A DNA stretch of 64,000 nucleotides from Lachnospiraceae bacterium UBA1712. GTDB taxonomy: Bacteria; Bacillota; Clostridia; Lachnospirales; Lachnospiraceae. The notes beneath the pieces are model-generated. The model did no database searches. It was not told where the DNA came from and saw only the letters and a list, made by a program, of their open reading frames with translations. Location: positions 5,869-69,868 of the forward strand of contig DCJA01000011.1 of NCBI GenBank assembly GCA_002317175.1, read 5' to 3'. The stretch's first letter is position 1; every line of letters starts with the position of its first letter. Below are positions 26,389 to 35,785 of this stretch, in pieces. The translations under genes and the position numbers were made by a program.

Positions 26389-28344
26389 ATGAATGTAAAA
26401 GAAGAAAACAACGTTATAAAATTAAAGAAAGATGTGGTTAAGAATATAGCTATAGTATTTTTGACCGTGATGTTGCTGCTGACTTTTTTCTCCAACAGCA
26501 TTATGAATAAGTCTCTTCCTGAGGTGGCCACTCAGTATGTGCAGAGTGGAACTATCACAGAGAAGATTAGAGGTACAGGAATAGTGGAAGCTGATGATCC
26601 ATATAGTGTGATGGTAACTGATACACGTGTGATAGACAGTGTTGCAGTGAAGGTAGGAGATGAGGTCACAAAGGATCAGATTCTTTTCTACCTTCAGGAC
26701 AGTGAGAGCGCAGAACTCGAAGAGGCTCAGAAGGCTCTTGAGGACCTTATTCTGAAGTACACAACAGGTGCTCTTACAGGCGAAATGACAGATAGTGCTT
26801 ATTACAATGCTACCACAGGAAAAGTCCTTGGAATGAATACATATGAGGCTCAGATCGAGGCTGCAAAAACTCGTGTAAAAAATGCACAGGATACAGTGGA
26901 TAGTCTCACTCGTCAGATGGCAGTTGTAGACGGTCAGACCACAGCTTCTTCTGATGCAGAGATTGCACAGGCAAAGCTGGATCTTGAAAAAGCACAGCAA
27001 GAACAAGCTAATGCTAAGGAAAGGTATGCTGCTTTGAAGGCAATCGTTGACGCAGGTGATGGTGGAGAGAGTGCAGCAAAGAATGAGTATGAACTGGCGA
27101 AGCTTAAGTATGATAATGCAAAACAGATATATGATAATGCACAGACACAAATTAAAACAGCTATAAAGTTAACATATAACACTGTTATTATAGAACTAAA
27201 AAATTATGAAAAATATGAGAATACTTATGCACAAATAAATTCTGAAAATGATTTGATTAGCACTATATTTACCGAGGATAATCAGATTAATTCGGTTGCG
27301 TTAAATGATTGGCAGACAGAATCAAATTACCCGACTAGCGATTATAATGCATTCACAAAAGCCTTTGAGGATTATATCAATGCAAAGACTAATGCTGATT
27401 CAAAAAATTCGGCATATGTGTCTGCTAAAAGTAAAGCTATTGCATATAGTGATGCTGATAGTAAACTTTCTAGTGCAGAAGCGGATTGCAATAATGCTAA
27501 TAACAAAGTATCAGAGCTTCAGACAAAAATAACAACGCTTACAAATGCTCAGACAGCAAATACCGCTGGTAACCAGCAGTTGTCCAAAGATTTAGCACTT
27601 AAGAAGTCAGATGCTGAACTTGAACTTTCAAAAGCCAAAGAAGCTCAGGCTCAGCTGCTTACAGATATAAGCAAGACTCTTGATCTTGCGAACCAGAACT
27701 CAATTATCAGGGATCAGCAGGAAAAAGTAGCAAAGCTTAAAGAGAAGGCATCGGGAGCAGTTGTAACCAGCCCGGTTGATGGTACTATACTCAGTATAGC
27801 TAAGAAAGCGGGAGAGAGTACTTCGGCGTCAGATGCGCTGGCAACTATTCAGGTGGCAGGCAAGGCAATGACTATGAATTTCTCAGTAACAGCTGAACAG
27901 GCTAAGAAGGTTAGCATAGGTGATACAGCATCACTTCAGAACGCCTGGTATTACAGTGATGATATCAGGATAGTGTTAACCAAGATAGCCAATGACCCTA
28001 ACAATCCTGGCAAGAACAAGCTTCTTATGTTCAATGTTGAAGGTGCTGTAAGCAATGGTGAAAGCCTCAATGTATCACTGGGACAGAATCCAAGAGAGTA
28101 TTCTATGGTGGTTCCAAACAGTGCAATACGAGAGGATAGCCATGGCAAATTCATTTTTACAATAGAGGAGAAGAGTACTCCATTTGGAAACAGATATAAA
28201 GCCAAGAGAGCCGATGTTGAGGTTATTACAAGTGATGACAGCAATACAGCCATCAAGGCAGATATAGATTCATGGTCTTATGTTATTACAACATCCAATA
28301 AGCCTATCGAATCAGGACAGCAGGTAAGACTATCTGACAGATAA
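26389..28344 (+). CDS. HlyD-like periplasmic-adaptor-type protein with long coiled coil
   Basis: 651 residues. One membrane segment (~22-41) is followed by a split lipoyl/barrel-sandwich domain (first half around VDSVAVKVGDEVTKDQILFYL, second half VVTSPVDGTILSIAKKAGES). A very long coiled-coil hairpin (~100-465) lies between the halves, and beta-barrel domains follow to the end. In Gram-positives such proteins attach to MacB-type or peptide exporters. Here the neighbours are sugar-type permeases, which is unusual. The central coil (about 27150-27560) is visibly more AT-rich than its flanks. The next gene starts 1 nt after the stop. Confidence 0.82.
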   Translation: MNVKEENNVIKLKKDVVKNIAIVFLTVMLLLTFFSNSIMNKSLPEVATQYVQSGTITEKIRGTGIVEADDPYSVMVTDTRVIDSVAVKVGDEVTKDQILFYLQDSESAELEEAQKALEDLILKYTTGALTGEMTDSAYYNATTGKVLGMNTYEAQIEAAKTRVKNAQDTVDSLTRQMAVVDGQTTASSDAEIAQAKLDLEKAQQEQANAKERYAALKAIVDAGDGGESAAKNEYELAKLKYDNAKQIYDNAQTQIKTAIKLTYNTVIIELKNYEKYENTYAQINSENDLISTIFTEDNQINSVALNDWQTESNYPTSDYNAFTKAFEDYINAKTNADSKNSAYVSAKSKAIAYSDADSKLSSAEADCNNANNKVSELQTKITTLTNAQTANTAGNQQLSKDLALKKSDAELELSKAKEAQAQLLTDISKTLDLANQNSIIRDQQEKVAKLKEKASGAVVTSPVDGTILSIAKKAGESTSASDALATIQVAGKAMTMNFSVTAEQAKKVSIGDTASLQNAWYYSDDIRIVLTKIANDPNNPGKNKLLMFNVEGAVSNGESLNVSLGQNPREYSMVVPNSAIREDSHGKFIFTIEEKSTPFGNRYKAKRADVEVITSDDSNTAIKADIDSWSYVITTSNKPIESGQQVRLSDR

Positions 28345-28345
28345 G

Positions 28346-29452
28346 ATGAAGAAGATAAACATAGTATGTCTTGTGATGGTCATTTGTCTGGCTATTACAG
28401 GGATAACAATACATATAAAAAAGAATAGCCTATATGACCAGCAGGCCGCCCGCAGATGGTCCAGTGACAGCGAGATGGAACAGATGACTGTGTTCTATCC
28501 TGTAACTCAGACTCAGACCTTGGACAGTTTTTCTTTTGAAAGTCTGACTCATCAGATTCAGGATGCTTTGGACAAATCTGCATTTGCAGATGAGAGTGGT
28601 GCACCGGATGCTACTGGCATTACATTTCCATATTCTGTATGTATTCAGGGTAAGCTGACTATTGCAAATGAGGAAAAATCTGTTGATGTCACTGTACTTG
28701 GGGTAGACAAGGATTTCTTTGTTTTTCACCCGGTAAATATGCTTTACGGAGCATATATTTCTGATGACGATCTAATGAAGGACGGAATTGTCATTGACGA
28801 TGATACTGCCTGGAAACTGTATGGTTCATCAGACATAGTTGGCAAAATGGTCACTATTGCAGGAGTACCTCATTATATCAAAGGAGTTATGCATAAGGAT
28901 GAGGGCAGGTTTGCTCAGGCAGCAGGTCTGGATAGCAGCATAGCATATGTCAGCATGGAAACACTGGATAAATCCAATATGTATGGTGGCTATGTATATG
29001 AGCTGATACTGCCTAATCCGGTTGATGATTTTGCTGTTAAGCTTGTAAAAGAGACAATTGGTAATTCTATAGAAAAACTGGAATTTGTAGATAACAGCTC
29101 AAGGTATCAGGCATCAAAATGTATGGATGTGCTTTGGAATATTGGTGTCAGATCCATGAGTACTAAGGATATTCTATATCCATATTTTGAAAACGAGGCA
29201 AGGGCCTGGGAGGATGTATTTGCCATAATGTATGGCATAGTATATCTCTTGGTAATTGCACTGGTTGTAATAATTGTGATTCGTCTCTGGTTATTAAAAA
29301 TCAGTAGGGATAAAAGGAGGAAAAATTATGAAAAAGAAAAGAATCGTTATTTCGCTTCTGTGCGCACTTGTATTAGTCGCTGGATGCGGAAAAAAGGATG
29401 GAACAGGAAACAGTCAGGGGACAAGTGCCCAGACTCAGGCAAGTGCGAGTGA
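28346..29452 (+). CDS. MacB periplasmic-core-like membrane protein
   Basis: 368 residues with an N-terminal membrane segment (~5-23), a mixed alpha/beta outer domain and one more segment (~292-315). The outer domain resembles the MacB periplasmic core (VTVLGVDKDFF, GIVIDDDTAWKLYGSSDIVGKMVTIAGVPHYIKGVM). FtsX-type permeases have further segments after the core; here only one remains, so this cannot be a full transporter. The last 41 codons lie out of frame over the start of the next gene (125-nt overlap) and read as a basic, Lys/Arg-rich cytosolic tail. It probably forms a complex with the adaptor encoded 1 nt upstream. Confidence 0.72.
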   Translation: MKKINIVCLVMVICLAITGITIHIKKNSLYDQQAARRWSSDSEMEQMTVFYPVTQTQTLDSFSFESLTHQIQDALDKSAFADESGAPDATGITFPYSVCIQGKLTIANEEKSVDVTVLGVDKDFFVFHPVNMLYGAYISDDDLMKDGIVIDDDTAWKLYGSSDIVGKMVTIAGVPHYIKGVMHKDEGRFAQAAGLDSSIAYVSMETLDKSNMYGGYVYELILPNPVDDFAVKLVKETIGNSIEKLEFVDNSSRYQASKCMDVLWNIGVRSMSTKDILYPYFENEARAWEDVFAIMYGIVYLLVIALVVIIVIRLWLLKISRDKRRKNYEKEKNRYFASVRTCISRWMRKKGWNRKQSGDKCPDSGKCE

Positions 29453-31799
29453 GCTTGCTAATCAGGTCTACAGGACCGAGAGGGTTGGTGGTAATGTAGA
29501 TGAGAATATAGATTCAAGCTTATTAGCTGGAGATAAGTTGTACATCATGACCAGCAGCTGGAATTACCCTGATGGAGAAAGCTCAGAGGGAATTGAGGCA
29601 AGAACCGATGATCTTGTGGATCCAAAGACCGCGAATGCCGGAAATGATTCTGCGGATGCAGACATCGCTGCAAATGCAGGTTCTGAGGATGAAAAACTTG
29701 CTGCTACAGATGAAATATCAGCGGATGATAATGATGGAATGATAGCAGAAGGTGATGAAGTCGATGGAGGTTCTTATTCAGAAGGAGTACACACCGTTAC
29801 TATTAGCTGCAGTGATCTTCAGGGCAAAGAGATATACAAATATGAGAAGGATTACTCATCAAATTCCAGCATTTATGGCATGGAAGCAACTGATGATGGA
29901 ACTTTGTATTATATCTGTAATGAATATGGTTCAGAGTCAAATGACTATCAGGATGTTTATTATATTATTTGTGTAGATCCTGCTGGAAATGAACTCTGGC
30001 AGAGTGAAATCAGCAGTACTTCAGATTTAGATCAGTATTTTTACCCAGTGGCAATTTTTGCCAATGACAATGGAGCGCTACTGGTAACCTCAGTAGGCAT
30101 TGAGAATATCGATAAGCAGGGTAATACCTCTGGAATGAAACAGATTGATGAGTTCACAAATCTTGGAACAGTTATTAAGATTAAGGACAATAAATATGCT
30201 GCACTGATATATGGTGATAATGAACCGGCATTAAAGCCAATTGATGTTGAAAATGGTAAGCTTGGAGATAGCATTGCCGTACCATTTAGTTTGTATGCTT
30301 ACAGTGTGTGCTCTGGTGCTCCAGCATATGACCTTGTAATGTCCGATCAGTCTGGAATATACACCTTTAATATTGGAGATGCAGCACCAAATAAAATAAT
30401 GGATTATCTTGCATCAGATCTTGTTACTACCAGTATTAACAACATAATCATTAAGGATGATACTACCTTCTATGGCAATTACTATGATGAAGAAACAGAC
30501 TTTTATGGTTTATATAAGTTTACAAAGGTTGATCCAAGTCAGGTCGTAGAAAAAGAGATTATCAGGCTTGGCGGAATCTGGGTTGAGAACTGTGTAAGAA
30601 GCAATGTAATCAAATTTAACAAGTCTTCTGATAAGTACAGAATCATTATAAATGACTATTCTAACGGTGGTAATTTTGATAATTATCAGGATGTGCTTCA
30701 GACTGTAAACAATGACATTGTTACTGGCAATATGCCAGATATTATGATGTTGGATTCTTCACTTAACATTGAAAACTACATTGCAAAAGGCGTATTTGCT
30801 GACCTTAATGCATTTATTGATAACGATGCGGAAATTAAGAGAGAAGACTATCTGGAAAATGTGCTTAATGCTTACGCTTACGATGGTAAAACATACGCAA
30901 TTATTCCGGGCTTCCAGGTTAACACTCTTGCTGGAAAGAAATCCATTTTCGGTGACAAAAAGGGATGGACTATGGCTGAGTTTACAGAATTTATGAATGC
31001 TCAGGATTCAGATGTAACTGCTATGGGACTTATGACCAAGCAGGATTTTGTGGATTCCATGATGTATTATTGCATAGCTGATTTCATTGACCGTGAAACA
31101 GGAACAGCGAAGTTTGATTCTGATGAATTTATCAATGTACTGAAATATACAGAAAAATATCCAAAAGAAATAGATTATGAAAGCTTTGACGACAGTTACT
31201 GGTCAGAGTCAGATTCCTTCTACAGACAGGATAAAACACTGTTGCTCAGAATGTCACTCTATAATTTTAGAGATGCATGTTATCAGACACAGTCAATGTT
31301 TGGAGAACCAATTAATTATATAGGATACCCTTCGGCCATACGTGAAGGTAATTCCTTTGGTACTGAATCTTGTATTGCAATCAATTCAAAATCAAAAAAT
31401 CAGGAAGCTGCATGGGAATTTGTAAGACAGTTCCTGTTGGATGACTACCAGGAAAATAATATCAACTGCTTCCCAGTTAAGAAGTCAGCTCTTGAAAAAA
31501 TGGCTAAAAAAGCTATGGAGCCTCAGACCTATACAGATGAGGACGGAAACATTCAGACATATAAGGACACATATTATATAGCAGGAGAGGAAATAGAAGT
31601 AGACCCTCCAACACAGGCAGACATTGATCAGATGATGGATGTACTCACTTCTGTAAATAAGGTAACCAGCTATAATGATGATGTTCTCAACATTGTTAAG
31701 GAAGAGGCCGAGAGTTTCTACAATGGACAGAAGAGTGCTGAGGAGGTTGCTAAGATTATTCAGGGCAGAGTTCAGATATATGTCAATGAAAACAGATAA
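29328..31799 (+). CDS. Chimeric solute-binding lipoprotein
   Basis: 823 residues. A signal peptide ends in the lipobox LVAGC (Cys20), so it is lipid-anchored outside. An acidic low-complexity linker (~75-150) leads to a beta-rich repeat region (~155-430, propeller-like: GMEATDDGTLYYICNE, then FANDNGALLVTSVG). Residues ~430-823 are a family 1 solute-binding domain (VTGNMPDIMMLDSS, YAYDGKTYAIIPGF, SAIREGNSFGTESCIAINSKSKNQEAAWEFVRQFL). About twice the usual length because of the N-terminal part. A strong aaaggagg site precedes ATG 29328, which lies inside the previous gene. It is the presumed ligand receptor for the two permeases. Confidence 0.85.
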   Translation: MKKKRIVISLLCALVLVAGCGKKDGTGNSQGTSAQTQASASELANQVYRTERVGGNVDENIDSSLLAGDKLYIMTSSWNYPDGESSEGIEARTDDLVDPKTANAGNDSADADIAANAGSEDEKLAATDEISADDNDGMIAEGDEVDGGSYSEGVHTVTISCSDLQGKEIYKYEKDYSSNSSIYGMEATDDGTLYYICNEYGSESNDYQDVYYIICVDPAGNELWQSEISSTSDLDQYFYPVAIFANDNGALLVTSVGIENIDKQGNTSGMKQIDEFTNLGTVIKIKDNKYAALIYGDNEPALKPIDVENGKLGDSIAVPFSLYAYSVCSGAPAYDLVMSDQSGIYTFNIGDAAPNKIMDYLASDLVTTSINNIIIKDDTTFYGNYYDEETDFYGLYKFTKVDPSQVVEKEIIRLGGIWVENCVRSNVIKFNKSSDKYRIIINDYSNGGNFDNYQDVLQTVNNDIVTGNMPDIMMLDSSLNIENYIAKGVFADLNAFIDNDAEIKREDYLENVLNAYAYDGKTYAIIPGFQVNTLAGKKSIFGDKKGWTMAEFTEFMNAQDSDVTAMGLMTKQDFVDSMMYYCIADFIDRETGTAKFDSDEFINVLKYTEKYPKEIDYESFDDSYWSESDSFYRQDKTLLLRMSLYNFRDACYQTQSMFGEPINYIGYPSAIREGNSFGTESCIAINSKSKNQEAAWEFVRQFLLDDYQENNINCFPVKKSALEKMAKKAMEPQTYTDEDGNIQTYKDTYYIAGEEIEVDPPTQADIDQMMDVLTSVNKVTSYNDDVLNIVKEEAESFYNGQKSAEEVAKIIQGRVQIYVNENR

Positions 31800-31919
31800 A
31801 AGCTATAATGGTTAATAAGTATAATGTATATCATACTTCAGTGACGTAAATTGATTTTTAGGCAATAACATGATATAGTACTTATAATTGTAATTACCAC
31901 AAAATTTGGTGGAGGCACT

Positions 31920-33098
31920 ATGAGAGCAGAATGTTATTACGACGATTATGATAAGAAAGAGAATCTTCATTTTGATTCGAAAGTAGTTCATGGAGCATTG
32001 GGCTGTGATCCTATGACTGGAGCACTCAGTTTCCCAATTTTCCAGGCAGCTACATTTAAGCATAGAGAGTTTGATGTATCTACAGGATATCTTTATTCAA
32101 GGCTTCAGAATCCTACAAGACAGGAACTGGAGAGAACTATGGCTATATTAGAGGAAGGCTATGAAGCATTTGCAGTTTCCTCTGGTCAGGCTGCTAATAT
32201 GTGTGTATTTGGTATGCTGGTAGATGGGGATCATGTTATTCTTTCCGATGATTTGTATGGTGGTACATATCGTATAGCGGAGGATATATTCCGTAATCTG
32301 GGCATCGATTTTGAATATGTTGATATGTCAGATATGGAGAATCTTGAAAATGCATGGAAGCCTAATACCCGTATGGTATTTTTGGAGACTCCGACTAATC
32401 CTATGATGAGAGTTTCAGATATGAGAAAGATTGCTGAATTCACTCATAAGAATGGTGGAATCTTTGTAGTTGATAACACTTTCCTTACACCATATTTTCA
32501 GAAGCCACTTACTTTAGGAGCAGATATTGTTGTACATTCTGCAACCAAGTATATCAGCGGACATAATGATGTTATAGCAGGTATTATTGTAATCAAGGAT
32601 GATACATTTTCAGATCATTTTCATATGCAGCTTAAGAGCCGTGGTAATGGACTTGCTCCTATGGATTCATGGTTATTACTCAGAGGTCTTAAGACTCTTT
32701 CACTTCGTATGGAAAGACACAATTCCAATGCAAAGGAAGTTGCAGAATGGCTTCGTAAACATCCAAAGGTTAAGAAGGTATATTATGCAGGATTTGAGGA
32801 CCATAAGGGTTATGCTATTAGCAAATCACAGTCTACTGGTTTCGGCGGTATGATTTCCTTCGAACTTGACAGCCATGAGACTTTGGTTAACCTTATGAAC
32901 AATGTTAAGATGATACTCTTTGCAGAAAGTCTTGGAGGTACAGAGACACTGGTTACATATCCACTTACTCAGACACATGAGTCAATACCTGCTGATATCA
33001 GAGAAAAGCTTGGAATTAATGACAGATTTGTAAGAATCTCTATAGGTATCGAAGATGTAAGAGATATTATTGCGGATCTTGAGCAGGCACTTGGATAA
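31920..33098 (+). CDS. Cys/Met metabolism PLP enzyme (cystathionine gamma-synthase/lyase type)
   Basis: 392 residues of the trans-sulfuration family. Landmarks are GYLYSRLQNPTRQELE, AFAVSSGQAANM, FLETPTNPMMRVSD, VVDNTFLTPYFQKPL and SATKYISGHND with the PLP-binding Lys, ending with TYPLTQTHESIP. The family includes cystathionine gamma-synthase, beta/gamma-lyases, O-acetylhomoserine sulfhydrylase and methionine gamma-lyase, which cannot be separated with confidence here. It is monocistronic: about 120 nt upstream without recognised riboswitch structure, and a terminator downstream. Confidence 0.88.
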   Translation: MRAECYYDDYDKKENLHFDSKVVHGALGCDPMTGALSFPIFQAATFKHREFDVSTGYLYSRLQNPTRQELERTMAILEEGYEAFAVSSGQAANMCVFGMLVDGDHVILSDDLYGGTYRIAEDIFRNLGIDFEYVDMSDMENLENAWKPNTRMVFLETPTNPMMRVSDMRKIAEFTHKNGGIFVVDNTFLTPYFQKPLTLGADIVVHSATKYISGHNDVIAGIIVIKDDTFSDHFHMQLKSRGNGLAPMDSWLLLRGLKTLSLRMERHNSNAKEVAEWLRKHPKVKKVYYAGFEDHKGYAISKSQSTGFGGMISFELDSHETLVNLMNNVKMILFAESLGGTETLVTYPLTQTHESIPADIREKLGINDRFVRISIGIEDVRDIIADLEQALG

Positions 33099-33120
33099 TT
33101 GAATGATTTAGTTTTTGATT

Positions 33121-33156
33121 TGTGTGCAATGCTTATATAGTATTGCACACAATTTT
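33121..33156 (+). terminator. Hairpin terminator after the PLP enzyme gene
   Basis: Stem TGTGTGCAAT / ATTGCACACA with an 11-nt loop followed by a short, imperfect T run. Confidence 0.7.
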
Positions 33157-33229
33157 GCGTTATAAATATAAGTCTATTAGCTCATAGAACGGATAGAAAT
33201 TAAGGCTGATTAGTTAAAGAGGATAAGTT

Positions 33230-34141
33230 ATGAATATACCATTTACCAAAATGCAGGCATATGGCAATGATTATGTATATATCAATGCCATGAAGGTATC
33301 TGTTGATAACTGGAATGACCTGGCTATAAAGGTTTCAAACAGAAATTTCGGAGTCGGAAGCGACGGAATGATACTTATATGTGATTCCAAAGTATGTGAC
33401 TTCAGAATGCGTGTATTTGATCCGGATGGAACCGAATGTGAAATGTGTGGAAATGCGCTTCGAAGCGTGTCGAAATATGTATATTACTATAAGCTTACAG
33501 ATAAAACCAGGTTTAGTGTTGAGACTATTGGCGGGCATCAGCAGGTGGAACTTGACGTGGTGGATGGAGAAGTAGTATCTATTCATGCCAATATAGGTAA
33601 GCCAGTATTTGATCCGGACAAGATTGTAGTGGATATGGATAAGGCAAGAAATGTGGTTGACATAACAAAGATGCCGAAGAATAATCCAACTGACACAGAA
33701 AGCTCTGAAATGAAGGAGTTTGTCAATGTGCCAATTCAGATAGAAGACAGGACATTCTACATGTCATCTCTTTCCTGGGGCAATCCACATACTGTAATGT
33801 TTATTGATGATGTAGACACACTTGATATAAAGAAATATGGTCCAAAGATTGAGAACCACGAAATATTTACAAATCGTACGAATGTTACATTTGCCCAGGT
33901 AGTGGATGAGAATAATATTAAGATTCGTGAGTGGGAACGAGGAACAGGTGAAACAATTGGCTGTGGAACAGGTTGCTGTAGTGCAGTTGTATTTGGCAAC
34001 AGACTTGGATACACCGGACGACATGTGGATGTTATGCAGATAGGCGGCATGCTTCACGTTGACTGGGATGAGCAGGACAATGTTCATATGGTAGGGCCAT
34101 CTACAGTGGTATACGAAGGAGAATATTACTATGAAGCTTAA
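33230..34141 (+). CDS. dapF: Diaminopimelate epimerase
   Basis: 303 residues with both catalytic cysteines: C73 in ECEMCGNALR and C250 in GCGTGCCSAV (Cys-Cys replaces the usual Ala-Cys). It converts LL- to meso-diaminopimelate for lysine and peptidoglycan. Near the start, FTKMQAYGNDYVYI is the typical opening. About 30 residues longer than E. coli DapF, owing to a charged insert around 143-163. It overlaps murE by 11 nt, so product and consumer of meso-DAP are translationally coupled. Confidence 0.95.
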   Translation: MNIPFTKMQAYGNDYVYINAMKVSVDNWNDLAIKVSNRNFGVGSDGMILICDSKVCDFRMRVFDPDGTECEMCGNALRSVSKYVYYYKLTDKTRFSVETIGGHQQVELDVVDGEVVSIHANIGKPVFDPDKIVVDMDKARNVVDITKMPKNNPTDTESSEMKEFVNVPIQIEDRTFYMSSLSWGNPHTVMFIDDVDTLDIKKYGPKIENHEIFTNRTNVTFAQVVDENNIKIREWERGTGETIGCGTGCCSAVVFGNRLGYTGRHVDVMQIGGMLHVDWDEQDNVHMVGPSTVVYEGEYYYEA

Positions 34142-35681
34142 TGATTTACTCGTTGGAGTTGAATACGAACTTTTGCAGGGAAATACAGATATAGAGATAT
34201 CTGATGTTGAATATGATTCAAGAAAAGTAAAGGAAAATGCACTTTTCGTATGTGTAAGTGGTTTTAAAACCGACGGACATGGATATATATCAGGAGCACA
34301 TGAAAAGGGAGCCAAGGCAATTATTGTTGAGAAGGACCTTGAAGGATGTCATGAGGCAATGGAAAAATTTGCCCAGGAGAAGGGCTTTGGAGATACCTAT
34401 GTTCCATACAATATGACTGTTATCAGAGTAGCCAATGCAAGAAAGGCACTTGCTCTTGTAAGTGCGGCATGGTTTGGCAATCCTGCAGACAAGCTTACCA
34501 TTATTGGACTTACTGGCACAAAAGGAAAGACAACAACAGCTCATATGATTAAGAGCATTCTTGAAGCAGCTGGCAACAAGGTTGGTATGATTGGTACGAT
34601 TGGAACCTTTATTGGAACAGAGAAGATTGAGACCAAGAACACTACTCCTGAATCTTATGAACTTCACAAGCTGTTTAAGAAAATGTTGGAAATGGGTGTA
34701 ACTCATTGCGTTATGGAGGTTTCAAGCCAGGCGCTGATGTTATACAGAACATATGGAATTACATTTAAGTACGGCGCATTTTTAAATATTTCTCCAGATC
34801 ATATAGGACCTGGAGAGCATAATACATTTGAAGAATATTTGGGAGAAAAGGCTAAAATATTCAAACAGACAAGCAACGCTGTAATAAATATTGATGATGA
34901 GCATGGAGCCGCATTTGTAAATGAAGGTGTTGCTTCAGAAAAGGTCTATACAATTTCAACCAGAAAAAAAGCATCTGTGTATGTTGAGGCAATGGAGGAT
35001 ATCTGGGAGCCGGATTTGCTTGGTTCTAAGATTATAGTAAAAGAAGCAGGCGACTATACAGCTGTTGCTACCGTAGCTGGTGAGTATATAGTGCCTATGC
35101 CTGGAAGATATAATGCTGAAAATGCACTTATTGCTATTACAATCTGTGGAATGTGTGGAATGAGCAGGGATGATATTGCTGCTGGACTTCGGGCAACAAC
35201 TGTAAAGGGAAGAACTCAGGTTATCAGAGAGGCATCACACATTGCAACATTTATTATTGACTATGCTCATAATGCATTGAGTACGGAGAGCCTGCTTTCT
35301 ATGCTGAAAGGATACAAACCTAACAGACTTATCTGTCTCTTTGGTGGTGGCGGAAATAAGCCAAAACAGCGTAGATATGATATGGGTGAAGCTTCTGGAA
35401 AATATGCCGATTTGACAATTCTTACAGAGGACAATCCAAGATACGAAGAGATAGAAGATATTAACAATGACATCATTGTGGGTCTTGATGCACATAATGG
35501 CAAGTATGAAATCATTCTTGATCGAAAGGAAGCAATTGAGCATCTTCTTGACACAGCTCAGAAAGGTGACATTGTTGCACTTATTGGTAAAGGTCATGAG
35601 ACATATCAGGATGTCAAAGGCGTAAAACGATACTTCTGTGAGGAAGAAATTATCAGGGATTACGTTGCTGCACATAAATAA
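34131..35681 (+). CDS. murE: UDP-MurNAc-tripeptide synthetase (meso-DAP-adding)
   Basis: 516 residues in three Mur-ligase domains: the N-domain with SDVEYDSRKVKENALFVC (UDP-MurNAc site), the ATPase domain with GLTGTKGKTTTAHM (P-loop), and the C-domain with DYAHNALSTES and TEDNPRYEE. The DNPR motif is the marker for meso-diaminopimelate specificity, matching the coupled dapF. Cytosolic peptidoglycan precursor enzyme. A MurE-like second copy cannot be excluded, because some clostridia carry extra paralogues. Confidence 0.93.
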   Translation: MKLNDLLVGVEYELLQGNTDIEISDVEYDSRKVKENALFVCVSGFKTDGHGYISGAHEKGAKAIIVEKDLEGCHEAMEKFAQEKGFGDTYVPYNMTVIRVANARKALALVSAAWFGNPADKLTIIGLTGTKGKTTTAHMIKSILEAAGNKVGMIGTIGTFIGTEKIETKNTTPESYELHKLFKKMLEMGVTHCVMEVSSQALMLYRTYGITFKYGAFLNISPDHIGPGEHNTFEEYLGEKAKIFKQTSNAVINIDDEHGAAFVNEGVASEKVYTISTRKKASVYVEAMEDIWEPDLLGSKIIVKEAGDYTAVATVAGEYIVPMPGRYNAENALIAITICGMCGMSRDDIAAGLRATTVKGRTQVIREASHIATFIIDYAHNALSTESLLSMLKGYKPNRLICLFGGGGNKPKQRRYDMGEASGKYADLTILTEDNPRYEEIEDINNDIIVGLDAHNGKYEIILDRKEAIEHLLDTAQKGDIVALIGKGHETYQDVKGVKRYFCEEEIIRDYVAAHK

Positions 35682-35696
35682 AGATATATTGGAATG

Positions 35697-35730
35697 AAGA
35701 CCTCGGGAAGATTATTCCGAGGTCTTTATT
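35697..35730 (+). terminator. Rho-independent terminator after murE
   Basis: Stem AAGACCTCGG / CCGAGGTCTT with a 10-nt loop, then TATT. Confidence 0.82.
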
Positions 35731-35785
35731 GACTATAATAGAAAGTAGTATAATAGTGCAAAATAGTATTATATGAGGGAAAAAG

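Noticed and set aside
26422..27150. 242-codon minus-strand frame inside the adaptor gene
   Set aside because: Antisense shadow of a coiled-coil gene; the Cys/Leu/Ile-rich translation is typical of reading such codons backwards.
31800..31919. SAM or T-box riboswitch upstream of the trans-sulfuration enzyme
   Set aside because: The gap is too short for either element and none of their conserved core sequences is seen.
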